Source: Candidatus Villigracilis propinquus
Lineage (GTDB): Bacteria > Chloroflexota > Anaerolineae > Anaerolineales > Villigracilaceae
Length of the DNA stretch: 64,000 bases
Assembly: GCA_016714565.1 (NCBI GenBank)
Contig: JADKDM010000021.1
Span: 33,236 to 97,235 of the forward strand
Direction: 5' to 3'
Below, piece by piece: positions 40,903 through 49,960 of the stretch. A program made the position numbers and the translations under genes. The notes under the pieces are model-generated. The model saw nothing but the letters and a program-made list of their open reading frames with translations, had not been told where the DNA came from and made no database searches. Position 1 is the first letter of the stretch. Each line of letters begins with the position of its first letter.

Positions 40903-42129
40903 TTACCCAAACATTTCCTTCACTTTGTAGATCCCATTCACCAGCAAGTCCACTTCCCCTTTTGTGCTGTACAAATAGAAAGAAGCGCGGCTCGTAGCTT
41001 GAATACCGAATTTTTCATGCAAAGGCTGCGCACAGTGATGCCCGGCACGGACGGCAATCCCATCACGGTCAAGAATCTGCGCTACATCATGCGGATGCAC
41101 GCCCTCAAGAGTGAAGGCAGCCACGCCGCCTTTTTTATCAGCAGATGGACCAAATAATTTTACGCCGGGGATTTCTTCCAGACGGTCCAACGCATATTCT
41201 GTGATCTCATGCTCGTATGCAGCGATCTTGTCCATGCCGATGGCTGAGAGGTAATCTACAGCAGCGCCAAACCCGACGGCTTCTGCAATGGCGGGCGTGC
41301 CTGCTTCAAATTTATGCGGCAGAGTATTCGCGCGGAAGGAACGCAGTTTCACTTCCTTGATCATGTCGCCGCCGCCTAAAAATGGAGGCATGGCTTCAAG
41401 CAGGGACGTCTTTCCATACAATGCACCGATGCCGGTAGGTCCGCACATTTTATGAGCAGAGAATGCATAGAAGTCCGCGTCCAGTGCTTGCACATCCACT
41501 TGCAAATGCGGCACGGATTGTGCTCCGTCCACCAGTGCAACTGCGCCAGTTTCGTGAGCCAGGCGGATGATCTCAGCGGCGGGGTTGATCGTACCAAGGA
41601 CGTTGGACATGTGCGTAAACGAGACCAGCTTCGGGCGGCGGGAAAGAAGCGACTTGTACGTTTCAAGGTCGAGCAGCCCATCATCCGTCACAGGGATGAA
41701 CTCCAGCTCAATCCCCCGCTCCGCTTGCAGCATGTGCCAGGGGACGAGGTTACTGTGATGTTCCATCTCCGTCAAAATGACGAGATCGCCAGCCTTCAAA
41801 TTTGCACGCGCCCATGAATAGGCAACGAGGTTGATGGATTCAGTTGTGTTCCGTGTATAGATCACTTCGCGCGAAGAGGAGGCATTGATGAACTTCGCGA
41901 TCTTCTCGCGCGCGCCTTCGTACATGGATGTGGCTTCCTCGGCAAGAGTATGCACGCCGCGATGAATGTTCGCATTCGAACGGCGATAATAATCATTCAT
42001 CGCCTCGATGACCTGCACCGGCTTTTGCGAAGTTGCAGTTGAATCCAAATAGGTCACGCGCACACCAGGACGGGTTTCACGTTCGAGAATTGGAAAATCT
42101 TTGCGGATTTGTTCTAAGTTAAGAGTCAT
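40903..42129 (-). CDS. sufS: Cysteine desulfurase SufS
   Basis: 408 residues. PLP-binding Lys lies in FSAHKMCGPTGIGALYG, and the catalytic loop Cys in AVRAGHHCAQPLHEKFG. The N-terminal half has YLDSTATSQKPVQVIEAM and NIHRGVHTLAEEATSMYEGAR. It removes sulfur from cysteine to form a persulfide for SufU. A perfect 17-bp hairpin (42145-42188) stands just upstream of its start, so expression relative to sufCBD may be set by this leader. Confidence 0.97.
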   Translation of the reverse strand: MTLNLEQIRKDFPILERETRPGVRVTYLDSTATSQKPVQVIEAMNDYYRRSNANIHRGVHTLAEEATSMYEGAREKIAKFINASSSREVIYTRNTTESINLVAYSWARANLKAGDLVILTEMEHHSNLVPWHMLQAERGIELEFIPVTDDGLLDLETYKSLLSRRPKLVSFTHMSNVLGTINPAAEIIRLAHETGAVALVDGAQSVPHLQVDVQALDADFYAFSAHKMCGPTGIGALYGKTSLLEAMPPFLGGGDMIKEVKLRSFRANTLPHKFEAGTPAIAEAVGFGAAVDYLSAIGMDKIAAYEHEITEYALDRLEEIPGVKLFGPSADKKGGVAAFTLEGVHPHDVAQILDRDGIAVRAGHHCAQPLHEKFGIQATSRASFYLYSTKGEVDLLVNGIYKVKEMFG

Positions 42130-42144
42130 GGGAAAAGTAGACAG

Positions 42145-42188
42145 GTAAACAAGTAGACAGGAATGTGTTTACCTGTCTACTTGTTTAC
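42145..42188 (-). repeat. 17-bp perfect hairpin upstream of sufS
   Basis: GTAAACAAGTAGACAGG (42145-42161) pairs with its exact complement (42172-42188), loop of 10 nt. The GTAGACAGG part is also repeated directly beside it (42138-42145). In the sufS direction the hairpin is not followed by a clean T-run, so it may stabilise or partially attenuate the transcript. Confidence 0.75.
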
Positions 42189-42193
42189 GCGCC

Positions 42194-42829
42194 TTAATAA
42201 TCAGGAATAAAATCTTTTTTCACGGCTGGCTTCTTACCAGCAACAGCGCGGATATGCTCGGAAGTCAGCGGGTACCAGAGAATGCGATCGGGAACCATCC
42301 AGCCATCGGTCAGATACACATTGGAGCGGAATTGCACCGCCACCATTTTGTTATCCACCTGCACAACAATGCCTTTGATCCATCCGCGGATGCGTTCGCG
42401 GCTCTTTTCATGGTCGCAAAAAACTTCCACGGTATCGCCCACGTCAAAGGCGTGTTCGAGGCCAGGCGCCTTCATGAAGGCGTATTGATTCACACGGGTC
42501 GAGCGCTTGATCGGTTTATGGCGGTCAACCAACGGAATTAAAGTCCGCTTCACAATAGGCGGAAGAGGCTTGGCAGCCGCGTTCGCTTTCGCAGCAGCAT
42601 TTACCAACGCCGCAGCCACGTTCACTTTTGACTTTACCTGGGGTTCACTGACAGAGCCCGGCTTTACGCCTGATTTTGCGATCGGTTTTTTCAAATTTTT
42701 TGCCTTTGGCTTGGAGGCTGGTTTTCCGGCAGGCTTTGCCTTTACCACCGCCTTGGATCGAAGTGTTGCCTTTGCCTTCACATTAGTTTTGGACTTTTGC
42801 TTGGGTTTCGCTTTTGAGTTGACTGCCAT
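42194..42829 (-). CDS. Lys/Ala/Pro-rich protein with C-terminal globular domain, inserted in the suf operon
   Basis: 211 residues from the ATG at 42829 (AGGA 9 nt before). The first 95 residues are histone-H1-like, with repeats of AKPK, KSKA and KPAGKPAS units. The C-terminal part (about 100-200) is folded: VNQYAFMKAPGLEHAFDVGD, TVEVFCDHEKSRERIRGWIKG, a strand-rich core with Trp, which may be a small beta-barrel of Tudor or SH3 kind. It is basic enough to bind nucleic acid, though no function is known. It lies between sufD and sufS on the same strand. Confidence 0.72.
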   Translation of the reverse strand: MAVNSKAKPKQKSKTNVKAKATLRSKAVVKAKPAGKPASKPKAKNLKKPIAKSGVKPGSVSEPQVKSKVNVAAALVNAAAKANAAAKPLPPIVKRTLIPLVDRHKPIKRSTRVNQYAFMKAPGLEHAFDVGDTVEVFCDHEKSRERIRGWIKGIVVQVDNKMVAVQFRSNVYLTDGWMVPDRILWYPLTSEHIRAVAGKKPAVKKDFIPDY

Positions 42830-42940
42830 GACGCACATCCTGTCTTGTAAATTGAGACGCCCTCCGCCTCATAATATACCTGTGAGTTGTTTCCGTTCGA
42901 TCAGCCTGATACAGCGCTGAAAATTGTTACAACAAAAACC

Positions 42941-44278
42941 TCAAGCCGACAGCTTATCCTGAATGGCTTGCTGGAATCTTTCACGCACCCCCTCGAACGG
43001 GATGCGCTGCATGATCGGGTCAAAGAAACCTTCCACGACCAATTGCTCGGCTTCGCGCTGTGGAATACCGCGTGATTTCAAATAGAAAAGCGGCTCAGCT
43101 TCCAACTTGCCAACTGTCGCGCCGTGCGTACAGCGGACATCGTCCGCGAGAATTTCGAGGCCGGGGATCGAGTCTGCGCGAGCCTGCTCATCGAGGACAA
43201 GGTTGCGGTTGGCCTGATAGCCATCTGTCTTTTGCGCGCCGGGGGCAACGTAAATCATACCCTGCCATACGGAGCGGCTCTTTCCTTTTAATGCGCCTTT
43301 GAAAAGCAGGTCGCTGGTGGTGTGCGGAGCAAGGTGATTCTGCTGGGTATCGTGGTCGAGATGCTGAGTCCCGTTCGTGAAATAGAAACCGGACATACGC
43401 CCCACTGCACCTTCGCCAGCGAGATCAAGGTCAGAGAAATTCTTGGTGATGCGTGAACCAACGGCACCGAAGATCCAATCGAGGTTGCCGCCGCGTTCCA
43501 CGCGAGCGCGCTCGTGAGAGAAATTCCAGACATGGCGTCCCCAGGATTGCAGTTCAACAAAGCGCAGGTTGGCATCTTTGCCAACGTAAATTTCAACAAC
43601 GCCCGCGTGCATAGCGTGTCCCACTTCATCGGGGGAAGCCGCTTCGTGGACATAGGTCACAGAAGCGCCATCTTCCACGTAGACAACCAAATGAGAGAAG
43701 TGAGCCAGCTCGGAACCTGGACCCCACAACACGGAGTGAAGCGGATAATCCACTTGCACATTCTTGGGAACATAAAGCAGAACGCCGTTTTGTGCCAGAG
43801 CAGAAGCCAGTGCGGCAAATTTACCATCTTCGGGCTTCACGATCTGACCGATCAATTTCGCGAGTAGGTCGGCATGTTCTTTTTCTGCTGTGCGGAAGTC
43901 AGTGAAGACAACGCCTTTCTTCACCAGGGCTTCGTCCAATTGAATTTGGGAGCCGCCGGGAAGCAGAGTAATTTGTCCACCATGTGTGTCGCCTGTTAGT
44001 GACTTGAGCAAATATTCAGGGACAACGGGCAGGTCTTCAAATGCGCCATCTTTGGGAAGTTTGAAATCAGACGCGGGGAGCAAGCGCAAGTCAGTGCGGC
44101 GCCAGGCTTCGTCCGTGGTGACAGGGAGGGAAAGCTGCTTGAAAGAGTCCCATGCCGAGGCGCGGAAAGAAGCGAGACCAGTGCCTGATGTGGGAATATC
44201 TGCTGAAGTGAAGGTAAATTCCTTTGCGGCGGAATCACGTCGAGTTCGATTTACAGTAACTTTTGGTTTCTCTTGCAT
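42941..44278 (-). CDS. sufD: Fe-S assembly protein SufD
   Basis: 445 residues from the ATG at 44278 (AAGGATCTTAC in front). The SufBD core is complete: SVTYVHEAASPDEVGHAMHAG, VEIYVGKDANLRFVELQSWG, DLDLAGEGAVGRMSGFYF and the terminal motif RGIPQREAEQLVVEGFFDPI. The Cys of SufB is absent here, as expected in SufD. With SufB and SufC it forms the scaffold complex. A 17-bp hairpin (44292-44340) separates it from sufB. Confidence 0.93.
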   Translation of the reverse strand: MQEKPKVTVNRTRRDSAAKEFTFTSADIPTSGTGLASFRASAWDSFKQLSLPVTTDEAWRRTDLRLLPASDFKLPKDGAFEDLPVVPEYLLKSLTGDTHGGQITLLPGGSQIQLDEALVKKGVVFTDFRTAEKEHADLLAKLIGQIVKPEDGKFAALASALAQNGVLLYVPKNVQVDYPLHSVLWGPGSELAHFSHLVVYVEDGASVTYVHEAASPDEVGHAMHAGVVEIYVGKDANLRFVELQSWGRHVWNFSHERARVERGGNLDWIFGAVGSRITKNFSDLDLAGEGAVGRMSGFYFTNGTQHLDHDTQQNHLAPHTTSDLLFKGALKGKSRSVWQGMIYVAPGAQKTDGYQANRNLVLDEQARADSIPGLEILADDVRCTHGATVGKLEAEPLFYLKSRGIPQREAEQLVVEGFFDPIMQRIPFEGVRERFQQAIQDKLSA

Positions 44279-44291
44279 GTAAGATCCTTGA

Positions 44292-44340
44292 GTCAAAGGT
44301 CGAAAGTCGAATGTCAAAGGCCAGACTTTCGACCTTTGAC
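44292..44340 (-). repeat. 17-bp perfect hairpin between sufB and sufD
   Basis: GTCAAAGGTCGAAAGTC (44292-44308) pairs exactly with GACTTTCGACCTTTGAC (44324-44340), 15-nt interior. Further GTCAAAGG copies lie inside and beyond it. The sequence family is that of the heptamer array at 59554-59658. Confidence 0.75.
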
Positions 44341-44350
44341 TTTTGACTTT

Positions 44351-45775
44351 TTATCCGATGGACCCTTCCATTTGTAATTGAATTAATCTATTCATTTCCA
44401 CCGCGTATTCCATCGGCAGTTCTTTGACGAGCGGCTCGATGAAGCCGGAGACCACCATGGTGGTGGCTTCCTCTTCGCTGAGGCCGCGGGACATTAAGTA
44501 GAAGAGCTGCTCCTCACCCACTTTGCTGACGGAGGCTTCGTGGCCGATGGTCACATCGTCTTCGTCGATCTCGATGGTGGGGTAGGTATCGGAGCGGGAT
44601 TTGGGATCGAGCAAAAGCGCATCGCAAACCACGTTGGATTTGACGCCCTTCGAGCCTTTATACACCTTGACCATGCCACGATAAGAGGCGCGACCGCCAC
44701 CCTTGCTGATGGACTTGGAAACGATCTTGCTGGTGGTGTTAGGCGCGAAATGCATCATCTTGGAGCCGGCATCCTGAGTTTGGCCGGGGCCGGCAAATGC
44801 CATGGAAAGCATTTCGCCGTGCGCACCGGATTCCATCAAATAGCAGGACGGATATTTCATTGTAAGTTTCGAGCCGAGGTTCGCATCCACCCATTCGTGG
44901 GAAGCGTTCGCAAACACCTGGGCACGCTGGGTGACGAGGTTGAATACGTTGGTTGACCAGTTTTGAATGGTGGAATAGCGGGAGCGTGCGCCTTTCTTGA
45001 CGATGATCTCGATGACGCCGCTATGGAAGGAGTTGGTGGTGTACTGCGGAGCGGTACAGCCTTCCACATAATGCACGGATGCGCCTTCATCCACAATGAT
45101 AAGGGTGCGCTCGAATTGACCGACGTTGGCAGTGTTCAAGCGGAAATATGCCTGCAAGGGCAAATCCACTTTTACGCCTTTTGGCACATAGACGAATGAA
45201 CCGCCAGACCAAACGGCTGAGTTCAATGCGGCAAATTTATTATCTTCAATCGGGATGACTGTGCCGAAATATTCCTTGAACAGGTCAGGGTATTGCTTGA
45301 GACCATCTTCAATGGAAAGGAAGATGACGCCCTGTTTTTCAAGATGCTCCAAAATGGAGTGATACACCATTTCGGATTCATACTGCGCGCCCACGCCGGC
45401 CAAAAATTTCTGCTCGGCTTCGGGGATGCCCAGTTTGTTGAAAGTGTTCTTGATGTCGTCGGGGACATTGTCCCAGTTCTTTTCGCTCTTTTCGGTCGGC
45501 TTGACGTAGTAAAAAATATTGTCGAAGTCGATCTCATCGAGAGTGGGTCCCCAGTTTGGCATGGGACGGTTGATGTAATGCTCGTACGCTTTGAGACGGA
45601 AATCGAGCATCCATTGCGGCTCGCCTTTCATGCGCGAAATATTTTCAACAACTTCACGACTCAATCCGCGTTCGGATTTGAACACGTAATTATCGTCACG
45701 GTCGTGAAAGCCATATTTATAATCACCCATCTCCTCAAGGAGCTTGGTGTCGTCAGGTTTGGTTTCTTCAGCCAT
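44351..45775 (-). CDS. sufB: Fe-S assembly protein SufB
   Basis: 474 residues from the ATG at 45775, chosen because GGAG stands 6 nt before it (an in-frame TTG lies four codons upstream). Core motifs: GLSREVVENISRMKGEPQWM at the N-terminus, ASVHYVEGCTAPQYTTNSFH, VNAQ-type scaffolding and TDSYPTIEIDEDDVTIGHEASVSK-type end with SRGLSEEEATTMVVSGFIEP. It is the main subunit holding the nascent cluster. The gene lies between sufC and sufD. Confidence 0.96.
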   Translation of the reverse strand: MAEETKPDDTKLLEEMGDYKYGFHDRDDNYVFKSERGLSREVVENISRMKGEPQWMLDFRLKAYEHYINRPMPNWGPTLDEIDFDNIFYYVKPTEKSEKNWDNVPDDIKNTFNKLGIPEAEQKFLAGVGAQYESEMVYHSILEHLEKQGVIFLSIEDGLKQYPDLFKEYFGTVIPIEDNKFAALNSAVWSGGSFVYVPKGVKVDLPLQAYFRLNTANVGQFERTLIIVDEGASVHYVEGCTAPQYTTNSFHSGVIEIIVKKGARSRYSTIQNWSTNVFNLVTQRAQVFANASHEWVDANLGSKLTMKYPSCYLMESGAHGEMLSMAFAGPGQTQDAGSKMMHFAPNTTSKIVSKSISKGGGRASYRGMVKVYKGSKGVKSNVVCDALLLDPKSRSDTYPTIEIDEDDVTIGHEASVSKVGEEQLFYLMSRGLSEEEATTMVVSGFIEPLVKELPMEYAVEMNRLIQLQMEGSIG

Positions 45776-45817
45776 TGGGTTCTCCAAATACTCTAACCAC
45801 TAAGGTTATGCAACTTC

Positions 45818-46594
45818 TTAGCCTTCGGCCACTGCGTCGTACTTCTCGCGCACCCAATCGTAGCCTTGATCTTCGAGGTGCAAGGCGAGGTCGGCTCCGC
45901 CAGATTCGACGATGCGGCCATCCAGCATGATGTGGACGAAATTGGGTTTGATGTAATTCAACAGGCGCTGATAATGTGTGATGACGAGCACGCCAAGATC
46001 GGGACCGGAAAGAGCGTTGACACCTTCCGAAACGATGCGCAGCGCATCAATATCCAAGCCGGAATCTGTTTCATCCAAAATAGCGATCTCTGGCTTGAGG
46101 GTTGCCATTTGCAAAATTTCGGCACGCTTCTTTTCGCCGCCGGAGAAACCGTCATTGAGGTAGCGGCCCGCGAAGGTGTGATCCATCTTGAGCGTGTCCA
46201 TCTTTTCCTTTAACATCTTGCGGAATTCAGGAATGGGCATGCCCTTGTCTTCGGGGTTTTCCGCGCGGCGGCGGGAATTGATAGCCGTCCGCAGGAAGTT
46301 AGCTACTGTCACGCCGGGGATGGCAACCGGATACTGGAAAGCAAGGAAAATCCCGGCACGGGAGCGCTCGTCAGGCTCGAGGTCAAGAACGTTCTTTCCT
46401 TTAAAGATGATCTCACCCGCTGTAACTGTGTAATTGGGGTGCCCCATCAATGTGTAGGCTAATGTGGATTTGCCTGTGCCGTTCGGCCCCATAATTGCGT
46501 GAATTTCACCCTGATTGATCGTAAGTGAAAGTCCTTTTAGTATTTCCTTGTCTTCAATACTGACGTGCAGATTCTTTATTTCAAGTTGCGACAT
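45818..46594 (-). CDS. sufC: Fe-S assembly ATPase SufC
   Basis: 258 residues. Walker A GPNGTGKST at residues 36-44, ABC signature LNDGFSGGEKKR, Walker B EIAILDETDSGLDIDALR. It is the ATPase of the SufBCD scaffold, driving conformational change for cluster build-up. First gene of the operon: GAGGAG stands 8 nt before the ATG, about 75 nt after the predicted transcription start. Confidence 0.97.
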   Translation of the reverse strand: MSQLEIKNLHVSIEDKEILKGLSLTINQGEIHAIMGPNGTGKSTLAYTLMGHPNYTVTAGEIIFKGKNVLDLEPDERSRAGIFLAFQYPVAIPGVTVANFLRTAINSRRRAENPEDKGMPIPEFRKMLKEKMDTLKMDHTFAGRYLNDGFSGGEKKRAEILQMATLKPEIAILDETDSGLDIDALRIVSEGVNALSGPDLGVLVITHYQRLLNYIKPNFVHIMLDGRIVESGGADLALHLEDQGYDWVREKYDAVAEG

Positions 46595-46674
46595 TCTTTT
46601 ATAGCTCCTCAGAAATTACCGCTTGGGCGGTAAGAAGTAAGCCAATTCTGGCGTTTTTAACTCATTGAAGGTGC

Positions 46675-46703
46675 ATTATAGCAGGGCTGGGGGGATTTGT
46701 CAA
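46675..46703 (-). promoter_or_regulatory. Promoter of the suf operon
   Basis: On the minus strand: TTGACA (46703-46698), a 17-nt spacer (46697-46681), TATAAT (46680-46675). Both boxes match the consensus exactly. The dyad element at 46702-46729 shares two bases with the -35 box. Confidence 0.9.
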
Positions 46704-46729
46704 TATTTATGATATTTTTCTAGTATATT
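46702..46729. promoter_or_regulatory. Proposed SufR operator at the suf promoter
   Basis: 28 bp of the form AATAT-N4-GATA-N2-TTTC-N4-ATATT, a two-fold symmetric site with one mismatch in the inner half. It matches the element at 55529-55556 in 27 of 28 positions. In both places its edge overlaps the TTGACA box by two bases. A repressor bound here would block the -35 box. Confidence 0.7.
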
Positions 46730-46806
46730 CAGCTCGTGCCGCTTTCCCCGCCCAAACAAACCATATCAAGTTCATGCCACCATTCAACAGGCCTCCCGGA
46801 CAGTTC

Positions 46807-46812
46807 TATAAT
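46807..46812 (+). promoter_or_regulatory. -10 box of the phosphoesterase gene
   Basis: TATAAT, 31 nt before the ATG at 46844, which has GGAG 7 nt upstream. The suf promoter is divergent, about 100 nt away. Confidence 0.5.
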
Positions 46813-46843
46813 GAAAGCGTCGCATATCGTTCTGGAGCTGCAC

Positions 46844-49800
46844 ATGAACACATCCCTGCCCCGCGCAACATTACTACTTACAATTTTGACCCTCCTTTTT
46901 TCAGCTGTCGGGTCACCCCAAGCTCATGCCCAAACTGACAAAATCACCTTTGCCGTGATCGGAGATTACGGTCTCGCCAGCCAGAACGAGGCGGATGTGG
47001 CGAATTTGGTAAAAAGCTGGAATCCAGATTTCATCGTTACAACGGGTGATAATAATTACAATGACGGCGCGGCATGGTCAATCGATCAAAACATCGGGCA
47101 GTATTATCACGACTATATCTATCCCTACAAAGGGAAGTATGGAAACGGCGCCACAACAAGAAGATTCTTTCCATCCATGGGGAACCACGACTGGACCAAG
47201 GACAGCGACGCCAACGCATACTTCAATTATTTTAATTTCACCAAAAATGAAACCTTTTATGATTTCGTTCAGGGACCCGTTCATTTTTTTATTCTGGATA
47301 GCGATAAAAAAGAGCCGGACGGATACACTTCCACATCTCCGCAGGCAAAGTGGTTGAAGAAAGTCCTCACTGCCTCCACTTCTCCATTTAATGTAGTGGT
47401 ATTCCACCACCCGCCCTACTCTTCAGGCAGGCATGGCTCCAATGAGTATATGCGCTGGCCTTTCAAAGAATGGGGCGCAGATGCTGTATTGAATGGACAC
47501 GACCATTTGTACGAAAGACTGGTCGTGAATGGTCTGCCGTATTTCGTGAACGGTTTTGGCGGCTCAGACTTGTACAAGTTTGAGACCGTGCTTCCAGAAA
47601 GTCAGGTGCGTTTCAATCAGGATTTCGGCGCCATGCGTGTGGAAGCTACCAGCACGTACATGAAATTTCAAGCAATCACGCGCGCAGGAGTGCTCGTGGA
47701 TGAGTTCGTCATCGGCCAATCCACTCCGAGCGTCACAGCGATCACGGCGATCAGTCCAATCACTACAAACGCCGGCTATGTTAATTATCAAGTCATTTTC
47801 TCCGAGGCGGTGACCGGTGTGGATGCGGCAGACTTTACCCTCTCAACCAATATCAATGGGGCGATGATCGAAACTGTAAGCGGCACTGGCAACGCATACA
47901 CCGTTTCCATAATTACAGGCAGCGGGGATGGAACCCTTCGCCTCGAACTAACGGATAACGACTCAGTCACGAACAGCATGGGCAACCCCTTGGGTGGTTC
48001 TGGCCTTGGCAATGGCAGTTTCACCAGCGCGCAAGCATACACAATAGACAAAACAAATCCCATTGTTACCGCCATTACACGCGCCAGCACAAACCCAACC
48101 AACGCGCCAACCGTGGATTATTCCATCTCCTTCTCCGAGGCAGTAACAGGCGTGGACTTTTCAGACTTTAGCCTCGTTACAAATGCAGGAGCGTCGCTTG
48201 GCAATATCAGCGGTTCGGGAAATTTGTATTTGGTTTCAGTGTCAACGGGCTTGGGTGATGATACGGTCAAGCTCGATTTTATCGATAACGACAGCGTTGT
48301 TGATCTGGCAGGAAACCCCGCAAACCCAGGTTTTACCAGTGGAGAAACCTACTCCGTGGATCGCAGTATGCCCTTTGTCACTTCCATCCTGCGCGCCAAT
48401 CCGAATCAGACCAACACTTCCAGCGTAGATTTCACTGTCAGTTTTTCAGAAGCAGTGAACGGCGTGGATGGAAGCGACTTTTCCCTGTTCACCTTGAATG
48501 GAGCAGTGATCAACAGCATTACAGGCTCCGGCAATGTATACGCCGTCTCTGTTTCCATCAGACCGGGGAATGACACCATCCGGCTGGATGTGATCGACGA
48601 TGACAGCATCCTCGACAATGCGGGAAACAAATTAGGCGACGCAGGAACGGGCAACGGGAATTTTACGAACGGTGAAGCATATACATTCAGTTTGGGCGTA
48701 CCGGTTGCAACATCCATCCTGCGCGCCAGCCCCAACCCCACAAGCGCCGCAAGCGTGGACTTTGTCGTCACATTCTCTGAAACTGTGGAAGACGTGGACG
48801 CATCAGATTTTATTGTGACTGGCCCATACAATTCGGCGATCATCAATATCAACAACTTAAACCCGTTTTATGTGGTTACTGTCAGCACCGGCACGGGAGA
48901 TGGTGAGCTGCGGCTGGACATTATAGATGATGACAGCATCCACAATGCTCTGGGGATCAGTCTTGGCGGGGAAGGAATTGGAAATTCAAATTTCACAAGC
49001 GGCGAAAAATATTCAGTCGATAGAACTCCCCCGCTCGTTACCTCGATCGTGCGCGCAAGCAACAACCCAACCATTAACCCCAGCGTGGATTTCATCGTCA
49101 CTTTTTCCGAGCCGGTAACCAATGTGGATTCGACAGACTTCTTCGTCAACACAACGAACCTGAACTCGGTAGTTACGAATGTGCAAAACGCGAATCCGTT
49201 TTTTGTGGTCTCTGTAAACACCGGAGCAGGCTCCGGCTTGCTTCGCCTTGACCTGGCCGATAACAGCAGCATCACCGATCTCTCAGGAAATCGAATTCTC
49301 AACGGAAGTTTCTTAAACGGTGAATCATTCACCATAGCAAAAATAACGGTTAACTTTTCCGCACCCAACATTCTAAGCAAGATTGTGTTGACAAACAATC
49401 CGAGGCCGAATTTTTCCTGGAGCGCGGTTCGCTATTCGCAGGCGTATGAGGTTTTTATCGCGCAGGATGCAAATTTTAGCAGCATCGTGTTGATGCAAAC
49501 CGTCAACCAGACGAATTACACGCCCGCCCTGCCACTTGCAGATGGAACCTATTACATGCGGGTACGTGCTTATAACGCCAGCCTTTCCCCAGGTAAATTC
49601 AGCAAGGCGTATACTTTCACAATAGACACCACGCCTCCGCCGGTGCCAACACTTGTCAGTCCCTCGAATACATCAAATGCCATAAGAACTCCCTTAATGG
49701 AATGGAAAGCGGCGGTTGGTGCAATGCAATATCAAATTGAATTGGACAACAATACGGATTTTTCCAGCCCTGAGTTTAGAGAATCAACAAGTAAAACTTC

Positions 49801-49915
49801 GCTGCGGACAAAAACCCTCACGAAGGGCACAACCTATTACTGGCGGGTACGCGCAAAGGACAAAATTGGAAATTGGAGCAATTGGTCAGTGAACTATCAG
49901 TTTTTTGTGCCTTGA
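46844..49915 (+). CDS. Secreted metallophosphoesterase with five Ig-like repeats and two FN3-like domains
   Basis: 1023 residues from the ATG at 46844 (GGAG in front; an earlier in-frame start is unlikely since a signal peptide begins here). Signal peptide about 1-30 (ending AHAQ). Metallophosphoesterase about 32-290 with GDYG, GDNNYND, GNHD, HHPPYSSG and GHDHLYER metal motifs, purple-acid-phosphatase-like. Five repeats of about 100 residues follow, each with the motif F(S/T)E(A/P/T)V-x6-D(F)-x3 (for instance VTFSETVEDVDASDFIV), then two domains with fibronectin-like WSAVRYSQAYEV and WKAAVGAMQYQIEL. No membrane anchor at the end. Likely extracellular or wall-associated phosphatase or phosphodiesterase. 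Confidence 0.9.
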   Translation: MNTSLPRATLLLTILTLLFSAVGSPQAHAQTDKITFAVIGDYGLASQNEADVANLVKSWNPDFIVTTGDNNYNDGAAWSIDQNIGQYYHDYIYPYKGKYGNGATTRRFFPSMGNHDWTKDSDANAYFNYFNFTKNETFYDFVQGPVHFFILDSDKKEPDGYTSTSPQAKWLKKVLTASTSPFNVVVFHHPPYSSGRHGSNEYMRWPFKEWGADAVLNGHDHLYERLVVNGLPYFVNGFGGSDLYKFETVLPESQVRFNQDFGAMRVEATSTYMKFQAITRAGVLVDEFVIGQSTPSVTAITAISPITTNAGYVNYQVIFSEAVTGVDAADFTLSTNINGAMIETVSGTGNAYTVSIITGSGDGTLRLELTDNDSVTNSMGNPLGGSGLGNGSFTSAQAYTIDKTNPIVTAITRASTNPTNAPTVDYSISFSEAVTGVDFSDFSLVTNAGASLGNISGSGNLYLVSVSTGLGDDTVKLDFIDNDSVVDLAGNPANPGFTSGETYSVDRSMPFVTSILRANPNQTNTSSVDFTVSFSEAVNGVDGSDFSLFTLNGAVINSITGSGNVYAVSVSIRPGNDTIRLDVIDDDSILDNAGNKLGDAGTGNGNFTNGEAYTFSLGVPVATSILRASPNPTSAASVDFVVTFSETVEDVDASDFIVTGPYNSAIININNLNPFYVVTVSTGTGDGELRLDIIDDDSIHNALGISLGGEGIGNSNFTSGEKYSVDRTPPLVTSIVRASNNPTINPSVDFIVTFSEPVTNVDSTDFFVNTTNLNSVVTNVQNANPFFVVSVNTGAGSGLLRLDLADNSSITDLSGNRILNGSFLNGESFTIAKITVNFSAPNILSKIVLTNNPRPNFSWSAVRYSQAYEVFIAQDANFSSIVLMQTVNQTNYTPALPLADGTYYMRVRAYNASLSPGKFSKAYTFTIDTTPPPVPTLVSPSNTSNAIRTPLMEWKAAVGAMQYQIELDNNTDFSSPEFRESTSKTSLRTKTLTKGTTYYWRVRAKDKIGNWSNWSVNYQFFVP

Positions 49916-49960
49916 TTTAAATTTTTGCCACGCCCCCGATCAGATCGAAGCGCTATTTTT

